Below, piece by piece: positions 43,182 through 54,900 of a stretch of 64,000 bases of DNA. A program made the translations under genes and the position numbers. Position 1 is the first letter of the stretch. The number at the start of each line of letters is the position of its first letter. The stretch lies in contig JAWZSP010000005.1 of NCBI GenBank assembly GCA_034401135.1, positions 4,216,001 through 4,280,000 of the forward strand, in the 5' to 3' direction. The notes under the pieces were generated by a model. The model did not search any database, was not told the origin of the DNA, and saw nothing but the letters and a program-made list of their open reading frames with translations. The DNA comes from Volutella citrinella. Taxonomy: Eukaryota; Ascomycota; Sordariomycetes; Hypocreales; Nectriaceae.

Positions 43182-45215
43182 GGCGATGCTTGTCGAGGCC
43201 TTGCGAAACGCGCTGGGTCGCTTTTCCTGTTGGTTCTGTGCCGGGGATTAATGGCTCTACTTTGGGTCGTTCAGCAGAGAGCGTTGTGCGGGCTGCGTCA
43301 GAGGTCAGAGGTCACTATGGTGTGGGTGATTGTCTGTTGACATCGGTGTGGATTTATTTCTTTTTGCAATAAGTCCAACTCTGGCTGTATTTAGCCCTTC
43401 AGGGTGCATACAGGAAACTTCACCAGCTAGGCAGATACAAACTTAACAAACGAGCAACTGTGTCATCCGGATTGATGTGGATAAGAGAGTTGGTAGGTGA
43501 TGATTGGGTAGTTGCTCGGGCAATCACAAGTCGCATGAGACTTCTGATTGCCGCGACTTCTGTCGATGTCAATCGACTACATATGTGACCGCAAAAGAAC
43601 GGAATCCTTCCTGGAGATGCAAGAATACGGCCCTTGCAAAGATGAGAATCCAACAGTCATGCGCAAGTCAAGGTGAATCACATTCGGGCGTTGGGATCGG
43701 ACCAGGCATGATCGGATTAGGGTTAGTGTTGATTTGGACAGTCTTAATTAGGAAATATTGATTACGGATTATTAGAGGCTGAGCTGCTGAAGGGCAGCAT
43801 TGTGCAGGGGGCAGAATTTACTTGGATCAGTGCACAGAACAGGACGGCGCTGCTTAGCGCAGTGTTACTAGTACTGTAGTAGGCTTGCTTTCGTTGATTT
43901 ACCCTGCTGGTTTCCAATGTCAAAGAGGGTGAAGAATTGCGTCTGATACCTTAGCATAAAACTCGGCATTGCAAGGTGCGTTGCCTGCTTCACAATGAGA
44001 CAATTAAATCCAGTGTGGTATTGCTCTCGGCGTGCTCTCCTTCCTCATGTGCTCCGGGCGGACTGCCGGGGTTGTGGGTCGGGGAGACACGGAAGACGGG
44101 GCGGCTCGGCTGCTTGCCTTCCGGGCTCCCAGCTGGCCGTAGGACGAAGAAATGGCGGCACGGAGCCCGTTATGTGTGGTCCTGAAGTATTGATTATATT
44201 ATGATTCCACAGCTCCCGCCTTTAAAATGCTGACGAATGGAGCCAGGAGTCGATTCCATGCGTGGGTGTCGGCAGTCACTGGCCCACTCCCTGCTGCCCC
44301 CAGGATGGCCCTGGCTGTTAGCGCAGGCCCTGTGCCTAACTATAGACCCCGACGGGCCTGTCTGTGCCACATCTGGTCAACGAAACGAAACGCGGCGACC
44401 TGAGAGGCCCCCAACCCGCTGTGGGATGCGAATGAAAGCGGCAAGCCTGGAACGGAGGCCGCAGTGGATTATCGGAGAGGCATCATCCGGGAGGCTGGCG
44501 CAGGATGGGCTCGCGTGTTGGCTCCGCCGGGGGGGGGGCGTTCCCATCAAATATTTGGCCCGACTCAGGGGCGATGCAGACTGCGGCGCGTGTTCTTGGT
44601 CTGAACTATGCCTTCTAGCGCTGCGTGGGTGCGTGTTCCCAGCTCGCTCACGGTGTGTCCTGTCCGAAGAGAATAATCGCCGGTCAATTTGTGGTGTGCT
44701 AGTCAAATGAGCCAGTGATGCTATCTTGGGATGGTCGGCGTCTCACGTCATCCATCCACCCCCAGTCCTTGGGCCTGTTGGGCCGTAGCGTCGCCCCAGC
44801 CCTACCACGGGCTACCAGTATGCAGTATGGCGTCGACGCGGGTGACGACGCCAATGGCTGCGGATTCACCACGACTATCGATGCAGTGTGCTGTGGCGCT
44901 GGTTCCTTGCCACTCCAATTTCTGTCGTCCTCTCTGATGCGTTCTTACCTCACTCTTCCTCCTCCTCCACTTGCCCATCCGTCCATCATCCGCCCAGAGG
45001 CACGCACGCTTCGATTCAACCCGATCCAAACTATCCGGGGCGATCACGGCTTAAACGATACAGCATTAAGAAGAAGGCCCTAGACAGCGACAGCGACACC
45101 CCGACGACTGCTCGCGCAGCCAGGCACCGCTAGATTCACATCCGCAGCCGCCGACAAATAATTACACCGCTCTAGTACCAGCTTCGCGAGAGCGACGCGA
45201 CAACCCGCCGCCACC
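43182..45215. other. Gene-free stretch, 2.0 kb
   Basis: It lies between the broken gene (minus) and the DUF7053-type gene (plus) and should contain the promoter of both. Open frames are short; a 157-codon plus-strand frame at 44237-44710 has no domain. A G-run occurs at about 44530-44539. A CT-rich patch at about 44953-44975 precedes the downstream gene. Confidence 0.5.
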
Positions 45216-46322
45216 ATGTTGCGCAAGAAGGAAACCATGACCATCATCACGCCCATTCCCGGCTTCATCCCCCGCCAGCTCGCCATCGACATCCTGCACT
45301 CCCACGGCGAGGTCATCACGCTCAACCCGCTCGTGCTCGAACACAAGCCCATCCCCGCCCCGCGCAACGCCGCCGCCGACGAGTACTACAGCACCTGGTA
45401 TGAGATCACGGAGCGCATCCAGGTCGTCCCCGGCATCGGCAAGCTGGGCGGCAGCAAGATCACCTTCAACGGCTGCTTCCACGACATGCCGTGGGGCCTG
45501 CAGACGCACATCTACGCCCCCATGAACATCGACATGCGCAACCGCTACCGCATCCAGGGCAACCAGCCCGGCATCGAGCCGCCCGAGCAGCTCGAGATTG
45601 GCCTCGAGGAGCTGGGCGCCCCCAAAGACGGCCTGTACCTGCGCGAGGACGTCGAGTTCAAGTGCAACATCGCCATGATGTCCTTTGTCAAGGCCGAGAC
45701 CCGCAAGGCCAGCAAGGAGATGGTCGGCCGCATGATCAAGAAGGCCGAGCTGCTCGACGCCGGCATCCTGAAGGCCATGTTCGATAACGGCAAGCTCAAG
45801 ACGTACAACCCGCAGGACCGCTCCGACACCACCACCCAGGAGATCCTCCGCCAGGCGACCGTCCGCCAGTCCAACATTCCTGCCGGCAGCCTTCCCCCGG
45901 CCGGCAGCCCCGTGCCCAGCCAGGGCTCGCCGCCATTCCCCGGCTATGCCCGCCCGCCAACGGCCTCGTCCCAATCCGGCGGCTACCCCCAGCCGCCGTA
46001 CCAGATGCAACACCAGCAGACGCCTCCTTCCCACGGGAACCACGCGCCTCCGCTGCCGACAAAGACGCAGTACGCCATGGAGCTCCCCGGCGACTACTCG
46101 TACTACAACCACCCGGCTCGGTCACCCAGCCTGTACCAGCCGCAGAGCGCTCCCTACGACCCAAACGCCTACCGCACCTCGCTGACCAGCCAGGGCAGTC
46201 CGCCCCCGTCGCACGGCGGCCAGCCAATCTCGCCAGGCTACCCGCACCCAGGACACGCCGGCTTCACGGCCGAGCTGGATGCCTCTCAGGCGCCCCCGCC
46301 CCAAGCACAGCGCCAGTACTAG
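45216..46322 (+). CDS. DUF7053-type fungal protein with Pro-rich tail
   Basis: An intronless 368-residue protein with an excellent start context (gccgccaccATG). Residues 1-170 are a conserved-looking globular domain beginning with a basic stretch, then TITTPIPGFIPRQLAIDI-like sequence, WYEITERIQVVPGIGKLGG, ITFNGCFHDMPWGLQTHIY and LEIGLEELGAPKDGLYLRED. This matches my recollection of the fungal DUF7053 family, whose function is unknown. The fold may belong to the START/SRPBCC-like group, but that is a guess. Residues ~215-368 are low-complexity, rich in Pro, Gln, Ser, Gly and Tyr, probably disordered and suited to protein interaction. The gene is convergent with ERG6. Confidence 0.78.
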   Translation: MLRKKETMTIITPIPGFIPRQLAIDILHSHGEVITLNPLVLEHKPIPAPRNAAADEYYSTWYEITERIQVVPGIGKLGGSKITFNGCFHDMPWGLQTHIYAPMNIDMRNRYRIQGNQPGIEPPEQLEIGLEELGAPKDGLYLREDVEFKCNIAMMSFVKAETRKASKEMVGRMIKKAELLDAGILKAMFDNGKLKTYNPQDRSDTTTQEILRQATVRQSNIPAGSLPPAGSPVPSQGSPPFPGYARPPTASSQSGGYPQPPYQMQHQQTPPSHGNHAPPLPTKTQYAMELPGDYSYYNHPARSPSLYQPQSAPYDPNAYRTSLTSQGSPPPSHGGQPISPGYPHPGHAGFTAELDASQAPPPQAQRQY

Positions 46323-46899
46323 CACGGTAGACTTTCCTTCCGGCAGCACAGCCCGCCAGCTTGCGTAGTCTGACCGGGTTGCGGCGGAGGAAGGGCGACC
46401 AGCACTGTTTTACGCACTTTATGATTTTTGACGGATGGGAAAAGCAGCTTAGAAAACCCAAGGTGGTGGGGGGCCTAACCGGCTCGGCACGAGCAGTGCT
46501 TACGTGCCTGGGCTGGATGACGACGACGGATGGGTGTCGTGCTGGGTATCACCGCCCTGGACTGGAGTAGGGGCGTTGTTAATGGGAATCTTGGACGACA
46601 TGCCCTCACTATATATACCCTAAAGAGGAGCTTTTTGGGTAATTTCTTTTTTCGAGGTTTTTGAGACTTGGTTGGCTTGTATTATTCTATCACTCTTCGC
46701 AATGTAAGGCGTCTCCTTATGGCCTCTTGTCTCCTTGTTCTGTCTATGCCATCGGCCTGTGCCCTGTTTGCGATGTCGCACCGCTGGAATGGCTCGCAAC
46801 TACCGTATGTATCCCCCGTGATCACGCTACAGCTCATGGCGGTGCAGCCACGAGGTCATATCGGTGCGACCCTCATGCCTCGCTCCACTCCGACTACTC
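46323..46899. other. Intergenic region between convergent genes
   Basis: 577 bases between the 3' ends of the DUF7053-type gene and ERG6. It contains an actatatataccc tract at about 46608-46620. No coding sequence is supported. Confidence 0.5.
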
Positions 46900-48256
46900 T
46901 TACTCCTGCTCCTCCTGTAACTCCTCCACTTGGGGCTTCCTGCCCACCATCAAGTACATGGGCGTGAACAGCTTGCGTCGGCCTCCCTCGACCAGCGCGT
47001 CGGCAGCCCTGCCCAGACTCTCGGCCGTCTTGCGCGTGCCGGCGGGCGCCAGCCAGACCGTCTCGAGGGCGCCGAAGACGTTGTGCATGACGAAGCGGCC
47101 CCACTTGTTCATCCTCATCACCGTCAGCAGGTCGGCCAGCGTCTGGGCGTGGCGCACATCGCTCGACAGCGGCCAGTACCACGGCGAGGGCCCGTCGTCG
47201 GTGGCGGCCAGGTCCTCGGCGAGCTGCAGCTCGAAGCCGGCGTCGCGCATCGCCGCCACGCCCTCGGGGATCTTGAACATTTGGGCAATGCCGTCGCCCT
47301 GCTCAATGTCGAGCCGGATCCGTCGGTGCTCCAGGTCCTCGTTGTCGAAGTCGTCCGTCATGAGCCACTCGTACACGCCGAAGAAGCCGCCGGGTTTGAG
47401 CACTCGTCGAATCTCGCTGTATACGTCCTTGAGCGAGGGGGCGTGGCATGTGGCTTCGATCGCGTAGACGGCGTCGAAGGAGTTGTCGGGGAAGGGCATT
47501 TTCTGGAATCGTGACATGTTAGACTCAGCTTCCAAGTCGAATAGCGACAGGATGCTATGGACGGGACACAGGGGCAGGACACGAGGGGGCAGGATACAAG
47601 TGGACAGGATACAAGGGAGGTTTCACTCACCATAAAGTCGCCCTGCACAAACTTGAGTCGGCCCTCGAGGCCCTCACGCTTGGCGTAGACTCCTGCCCGG
47701 TGCACTTGATACTCGTTCAGGTTGAGACCCGTGATGTGGGCTCCAGTGAACTTGGCAATCTCTCGAGCCGGGCCGCCCACGCCGCACCCAACGTCGAGGA
47801 CCTTCATGCCCTTCTTGATGCCAATCTGGTGGGCAATGTAGTGTTCGTGTCGGGCAATTGCGCGGTGGAACGACTCGCCGTAGGCGAAGCGGCAGAAGTG
47901 GAAGCATTGGCTCCATCCATACTCGTACAGGTCTGTGGCCAGGTTGTAGTACCTAGACGAAAGGAATCAGCATCAACACCACCATCGGAACAGAACCTTC
48001 TTCCGGAGCAAACATACTGCCTCGTGATGGTTGCGTAGTTGTCCGTCCTGTCTTGTCGGATAGCCTCGACCTCGTCCTCGGCCTTCTTGTTGTCCCAGAA
48101 CTGAAAGTACTCATCCGCGGCGGCAGAGTTTGCTTTTGTGTTCTTCTGCATCATGGCACGGATGCCTCCCGTCGTGTCTCCTGACTTTCCGTGCAGGATC
48201 TTGTCAAAGGCCGAGTTCCTGGCCTCGTCGTAGGATAACATCTCGGTGGAAGGCAT
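46900..48256 (-). CDS. ERG6: Sterol 24-C-methyltransferase (Erg6)
   Basis: Three exons on the minus strand (48256-48018, 47952-47631, 47502-46900) give 387 residues, the usual size. Motifs in order: [14 protein letters not shown] (sterol-binding region I), [15 protein letters not shown] (SAM motif I), [31 protein letters not shown] (motif II), and [12 protein letters not shown]. The enzyme transfers methyl from SAM to C-24 of zymosterol or lanosterol-type sterols in ergosterol synthesis at the ER and lipid droplets. Intron 1 is 65 nt (GTATGT..CGTCTAG). Intron 2 is 128 nt (GTGAGT..TTCCAG) and consists largely of a 15-bp repeat. It is followed in phase 0 by KMPFPDNSF, so splicing is required to restore the motif. 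Confidence 0.95.
47546..47620. repeat. 15-bp minisatellite inside ERG6 intron 2
   Basis: About five imperfect copies of a 15-bp unit, best seen as gcaggacacgagggg, gcaggatacaagtgg and acaggatacaaggga on the plus strand, with more diverged copies towards 47546. The array fills more than half of the intron and ends about 10 bases from its donor. Confidence 0.75.
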
Positions 48257-49305
48257 CTTGGTTGGTTGTCAAGCTGTTGAAGCTTAAAGGAAAACGGTGT
48301 TATCAAAGTACGGAAAGAGAAAGATGATGGAGAAGATGCAGAGAATTGTCACAATCCTCTCCTTGACGGGACACTGGGATTTTTATACCTGAGTCTGGGT
48401 AGGTGGCTGGCACTCTGCAGTGTCAGAGTCCCCTGTGGACTTGCAACACTCCCTGTTGCCGACATATTCAACTGACCCGAGCTGTGATCTGCTCGCTAAT
48501 CGGTTCCAACGACACTTCCAGATCAAGCAATCAGTATCAACAACTATGTAGAAGATCACGCGAAAACGAACAAGAGCCAGAAGTGCTGGTCTTGATGGCA
48601 ATCGCACTGATCTGATGGCTGTTTGGTGCTGGGCCAGGATACGAATACGAACTCCACACTTGGTGCAAATCGCTGGATCTGAGCGTCTCCTTTATGCCAA
48701 AACCTCCAGGATCTCAGATAGCGATCCATAGTCACCGTCGCATCTCACATTCCTGGTCATTTCATAAATCGTGATTGGCCAATGCCACTCGAGTTGCGCC
48801 AATTCAAGGTTCCCCGGTTACTGGCCACGTTGGACAGCGATCGGCTCGCATAGATGGAACTAGACGGTGAGTGCCGCAGTTGCATGGGGACGTCCAACCG
48901 AAGCCCGTGCCGCAGCGAGCAGACCGAATCAACTCAAGGGTATTTAGTAGCAATTGAGCTAGAATCGAATATAAACAGAATGTAGTCTTCAATCGGCAAT
49001 CTTCCCCGAGCCGTATCGTCGCCCGTCGCGTCATCGTGAACCACGCGGACCTGCCTGTGGCCACAGCCCAGCCTTCGATTCGACTCCATTTCCCTGACAA
49101 AGCGTACGCTGCCCATTGCAGCCGATGGCTTGGCGATAAGGCCCTGTCCCGAGTCAAAGTGCCAAAATCGCAAACTGATGCGCTCACCCTCTAGACGCAC
49201 AGCAGCTAGATTCACGATTCATACAAATCAAAACGCCTCGCTATGCCCCTCTGTCCGCGTAAAAGAAGAAAAATGCAAACGGACAGGCGTCGTAAGTAGA
49301 CAAGA
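48257..49305. other. Gene-free stretch, 1.0 kb
   Basis: It holds the ERG6 promoter and the 3' flank of the Ost-alpha-type gene (both minus). Open frames are short and without features. No sterol-responsive element was identified with confidence. Confidence 0.45.
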
Positions 49306-51116
49306 TCATCTAGATTGGTCACCACCCCATACATTGCGAAACTCCTCCTCGTCCGGAACAGGGGGGGACGTCGGTACGTGGTGTGCTGGACGCTGGTCCT
49401 CCAGCCATTCCTCGGCTTCGTTGGAAGGGCTCTGGTGACCGTCGTTCCCGACAAGCGGTTCCTGCTCTGGCACGGGCCCCTGACCAAGGCCGAGGCTGGA
49501 CGGCTCAGGGGGCGCATGCTTTACAATCTTCTTGGACTTCTTCTTCTTCCTAATTGGCACAACTTCTTGTGGCTCCGGTTCCCTGACTGTTTGCTTACCC
49601 CTGGCGGTAGATGATCCCGCCGGGGACCCGCGAGGCGGTGGGGTGTACATGGGAGACCGGAACCCACCTGCACGGTGGTACCGTGCTGTCAATGGCTCGC
49701 TGGCTGTGATAACAGGATACTAGGCAACGTCAGTGGGCTTTCTCGTTGATCAGTCCATCATGAGTACTCACATTCCAGTCTCCGTACTCCAACTGCCGTG
49801 CCAGGTCATACAGGTGATCCTCGTCCGCATCCAGCTCTGGCTCATCAAATGTACCATGGGTGTTCTCATTTATAAGGTCGGGTCGGTTCGAGCTTGCCTC
49901 TCCATTGGAGTTGGAGCCTAGCAAAGGGGTCGTTGAATTGACCTCGCCCGGTTTGGGAATCCAATACTTGCCCTTGCCACCTCTTTCATATCGCATGCCT
50001 TCCTTTAGCCGAGCAAGTCTAGATTTAGAGTCCTCATGGGCCATAACCTTGTCCCCGGAGTCAAAAACTCGATAACCGTATGTATCACCTCGGAATGTCA
50101 ACTTGGAGTCTTCAATGAGATCTCGAATACCAAATGCGTCGCGGAAGGCGTGATTGAGTGGCATACGCGCTGCGAGGATGCTGTTGTCTTCGAAATCGTG
50201 CCACGAGAAAGCATACAAATGTGCAACCGCAAAGATCGGCATCTCAATGCAAATGAGGGCATCTTGAATGGCAGCAGCAAGGTTATCGGGGGTATAGCCC
50301 TCGACATTATCAGGGATGGCGCCGATCCAGACCAAAATCGAAAGCAGAAACCCTTGCCAGTACGATGCAAAGATGATGAGCTTGACGCAAAGGAACTTGG
50401 GAACAGGTCGAAACGGTGCGAGGTCATGATGCATGCATATCCAAAACATACCAAGCGAGTACAAACTGACGGTGACGCTGATGTTGTATATGAGGCCACT
50501 CCAGAAGTAGCCCGAGTTCAAGCCAATGTATCCCTCTTGATAAGTTCCAGTGGCTTTCATAATGATGGCAGCAAACGCCAGAATAGGCTTCAGCCAGGTA
50601 TATTGCAAGATGCCACGCTTGATCGCGAGAAACGTATGCGGGTCGGAGATGTCAACCTTGGGTAGAACGTGGTTCATGGGCCAGAGATGCTGCAAAGGTG
50701 CACGACCGTGGGTCATGATGATGAGCGAGCGCTCGCCGCCAAGGTAGTTGATGAGCAACTGGAAGAAGGTATAGATCGTAAACGCCTCGTAAATATCTCG
50801 GACAGGGTCGAGGAAGGCGGCTGCCTCGAGGGACACCATGCTGGTCCATGATGCGATGGAGTAGATGGGGACCATGAGGAGGATGCGGACGACATATCGC
50901 TGCAAAAGCGGCTTGCGGTAGTTCTTCGCCTGCAAAAAGATGGAGCTATCATTGCCCGTCAGTAACCTGCATCATCTTCAGCCAGGGACAGGGGATGGAC
51001 GCATACATGATGGAGAGAAAGGTCGCGACCAAGGAAGCAACGCCTGATACTACGATAATAGCAAAAGCAAGCTTCCCACCAGTGCCACCGGCCATTGTAC
51101 CAACGGTGCCTGCCAT
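49306..51116 (-). CDS. Organic solute transporter Ost-alpha/TMEM184 (DUF300) membrane protein
   Basis: Three exons on the minus strand (51116-51007, 50945-49772, 49719-49306) give 565 residues. Splice joints: AT|GTATGC..GATAG|C yields SIISIFLQAKNYRKPLLQR, and AAT|GTGAGT..CCTAG|TAT yields GDWNYPVITASEP. Seven hydrophobic segments fill residues ~15-300. Signature stretches of the Solute_trans_a family are KNYRKPLLQRYVVRILLMVP, YEAFTIYTFFQLLINYLGGE, KRGILQYTWLKP and FWICMHHDLAPFRPV. The last ~260 residues are hydrophilic, with acidic parts and a polybasic patch (RKKKKSKK) before a Pro-rich end. Fungal members are little studied; vacuolar or plasma-membrane location and a trafficking or transport role are inference. 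The start is the first ATG in frame. It is divergent from Csf1. Confidence 0.9.
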
Positions 51117-51993
51117 CGCGCGGCGTGATTCGGGCAATCGGAAAGGAGGTGTCGCGTCGTCGAGAGTTGCGTACTAGCTCATGGCTTGTCCGAGAGCTGT
51201 TGGGGGAGGGTTGCGACAGCTTTGGCACGTCAGACAGTGTCTCGTCGAGTCCAGCAGCACCAAAATAGGCGGGTTGCAGCGCTGGCGACACCAGACAGGT
51301 CGAGAGCCCTTTGACGAGAGCTAAGAGCGTGTCTGTACGCTGCGCAGGTGACGAGGGCTGCGTGTAGTAGATGGATGATGACGATGTCGTAACCTGGGAC
51401 CGGCGCGGAATTATGTTTGATGCGCTCCCATCCTAATGCATGGCGCAAGCTCCCTCCTTTTGGAGGGTGGTGAGGGCCGTAAAGGTGGGCGCTGGGCGCA
51501 AATTACGTTTCTACCCCGGCCTGATTAGTCCCAGGCAACGGCTAGTGGCCACTGGATGTCCCACTGGGTCGTCCACTGGATGGGGCCGGATGGGGCAGGC
51601 GACAGACGGCTGTAGGCGGCTACAGGCGCTAAAGCACACCAGTGGCAGGCCCGCAGTGGCCGGCTAGCGCTATTGAGATTGGCCCCGCCGCAGGGTCTCC
51701 AGGGGACCATGGCGGATGGCACGTCAACCGCGTCGCAACCAAAGAGAGCCCCGGAGCTGCCCATGACCTGATGGCCGACCGAGGAGCTCCTCCTGACCGC
51801 CGTCTCCAACCCCAGACTTTGGAGCTTTCTGTGCTTCACAGCCTTCGCGACACGACTCGACTTGACCAGACACTCGGCCCGGCACACCACTACCCCAATG
51901 CCGGCGACTGTGGGCTGCCGTTGATGTCATGCGTGCCAGTCTGGGCACACCAGCGGAGCCAGCGGAGCTACGCCACTCGAGATCCCATCAATC
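51117..51993. other. Divergent promoter region of the Ost-alpha-type and Csf1 genes
   Basis: 877 bases between two start codons on opposite strands. Its middle part (about 51540-51660) is rich in cactgg/gccagtgg-like words. No coding region is supported. Confidence 0.5.
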
Positions 51994-54900
51994 ATGAACA
52001 ACACGCTGCTGCTGGGCTTGCACGATGTGCTTGCTCCCAGAGACGAATGGCGGCCTGGATTCAACTAGTACGCTTGCCCGGCCTCGTGCCTCTCTCCTCT
52101 CCCTTGCGCTCCCCAGAAGCCCGACTAACCTCGTTACGCTGCCCAGCAAATTCCTCATCTACGTCCTCATTTGCGGCGTCCTCGCTGTATTCTTCCTCCT
52201 CTACTTCAACCGCGCCTTCGGCTCCATCGTATCATACGCCGTTCGGACATGGACTTGGCACCGATACCGGGTGTACATCGACATCGGAGCGATCCAGATA
52301 TCCCTCCTCGGCGGCCGAATATTCTTCACGAGACTACGATATCATGGCGTCAACGAGACTTTTATGGTCCAGCATGGCTACATCACGTGGCGGTATTGGC
52401 TTCGTCGCGTGCGCGAATGCGATATCATCAATGCTCGAAACACCATGACCTCTACAGACTCGACATTTCTGACTAGCGAGAAGAACGCGCAGCTTCCATG
52501 CCGTATCCATGTCGACTTGATCGGCCTCGAATGGTTTGTGTACAACCGCAGCCCGGCGTATGATGGCATAATATCCAACCTCACCGCACAAGCCGGTTCG
52601 GACTCGAATTCGAGTGCGGTGTTTGAGAATGACGACGAGAACCTTAGGTCACGCGGGCCTAATCGATCAGGCAAGGACGACGAGAAGCTTGAGGACGGCG
52701 GCGCAAGACCACCATTAAGACGAGACACGACCGGTCTTGAGAGCGGTGACGATGAGGGACGTCCTACGACGAGCAGCGATGCCGAGCTCCCTTTCGTGCT
52801 GCAACTATTCCCCATCCATGTCAAATGTCAAAAGGCAGCTTTGGTCATGGGAAACGAGAACACCAAGGCCATCCTTGTCGCCAAGGCAGACGCCGTTGAC
52901 GCCGACATTGATGCGAACGAAACAATGACTTGCGATCCATATCGCCAAACATTCAAAATCCAATTTCACGAACCAGTGCTGGAGTTCAAGGAGAACGAAG
53001 ACTACAAGGAGGACCAGGCCACTCGAGCGACCCGAGACAAGGAAAACGCAGCCCAGGGCGTGCCCACTATTACTAAGAGATCGTTTCTTCGGCAACAGAG
53101 GCGGAAGGCTGTCAACTCGCTGCGAAACATGGTCCCGTATTGGAGGCGGTCTGTGGAGTCCTTCTCAACAGACTCCAGAGCCGGCATCCACACTGCTACG
53201 TCGCAAATACCCGGCGCCAATCAATGGCAGGGTCTGACTAGATATCTGGATGATCGCGACCAAGACGACCGGGCCCGCTGGGGTGCAGTTGAATACGCCG
53301 CAGTAACAACAATCTTGGACAGTCCCAAAGCTGTCCTGACTGTGTACTGGGATGCAGTTGGCAAAGTCAGCCCTGCCAACCGCCAGCGAGGAAACGATAC
53401 CTTCCCCTTCAATATCAACGGAAGCGAGGCTCCCGCTTGGGGCATGCATGTCTCGATACAGGGTGGAACAATCAACTATGGCCCGTGGGCGGATCGTCAA
53501 CGAGCGGATCTACAACGCTACTTCTTTCCCGGCCTGTGTAAGGACGCAGTACCCGCCCGACCGCTCAACACTGGGGACTGGAGGGTTCCCACACAGTTCA
53601 AATTACATATCGAATTAGACGATGCCATCACGTTTAGAATCCCGATTCGAGAAGAGTCGAAGAACTGGAGATGGCGCGGCAAGGAGCCCCAGTCAAAGCA
53701 CCAGAAACCAGCCATGAAACGCAAGCAGAAGACCAAGGCAAAGAAAGGTACGAAAGGCGAACAAGCGCCCTTGCGCCCTGCCGGCTGGCTCGAACTCAAG
53801 GCGCCCGGAAACTCAACCATCAAGTTCAACATGGACATGCTAGCGAGCACGGCCGGCTACACAACAATGCTTGACGTTGACCTGCCGAGCAGCGAACTCT
53901 CAAGCAGCGTCAACCACGACTTGATGTGGAGGTCCGGCCCGCAGCAAATATCCTGCGATCTCTCTAACCCGATTTCTTGGAACGGTCTCCGCAACTGGCA
54001 TTTCAACATTCTGAGCGATCAGATGGAGCTTTTTATGTTGCGTGACCACATCTTCCTCATTGTTGATTTAGTCGATGACTGGACAACTGGGCCACCCTCG
54101 GATTATCTCGTTTTCACACCTTTCAAATATCATCTCAATCTCCAGTTAAAGGCTCTCAAGATCTTTCTCAATGTCAACGAAGCCAACATCATCGACACGG
54201 CCACATCCAAAGAGGACAACAACTTCATCATCTTGTCAACCCCCAAGTTGACAGCAGATGCTTGCATCCCCGCAGATATTTTTCGACCCAGTAAAAACGC
54301 GATTCCGTTCAACGTTCGGACGGAGACACTGGACTTCACGTTGCAAGTTCCCCCGTGGAGCACCCAGGCTGCCTTCTTGGCCTCCAGAGAGCTAGGCCAC
54401 GTCGAAGGCCTTTCCGTCGATGGAGCTTACCACTACAACGCAACGACCTCGCCCGCCAATACCGATACTCTTGTTCTCAACGTTCGTGCCCAGTCTCCCT
54501 ACGCCTATCTGTATGGATTCCTCATCAGATACGTCATCCTACTGAAGGATAATTACTTTGGAGACTTTGTCCATTTCAGGACCCTCGACGAGTACCAGGA
54601 GCAGCTCCAACTCAAGGAAAAGAATCCGGATGCGGAGGCGGTAGACAAACCCCCTCACAAAAAGTCCAATGACATGGACATTGTTCTGGGTGTCCGGGTA
54701 GAGGACGTCAAAATCATGATCCCAACCAATGTCTACTCAGCCACTCGCTTTGTGCAGGCTGACTTCGCTGGCGCATCGGTTGACCTCAGATTCACCAACT
54801 ACTTCATGGAAATGGAAATCGATGTGAGCCCCATCAGCCTCTCCTTGGGCAGTTCCGAAGGCGCACTTGATTCTCCCGGGCTGTCTTCCTCAAATACCCA

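Noticed and set aside
45162..46112. 316-codon open frame antisense to the DUF7053-type gene
   Set aside because: Composition artefact of high third-position GC on the sense strand.
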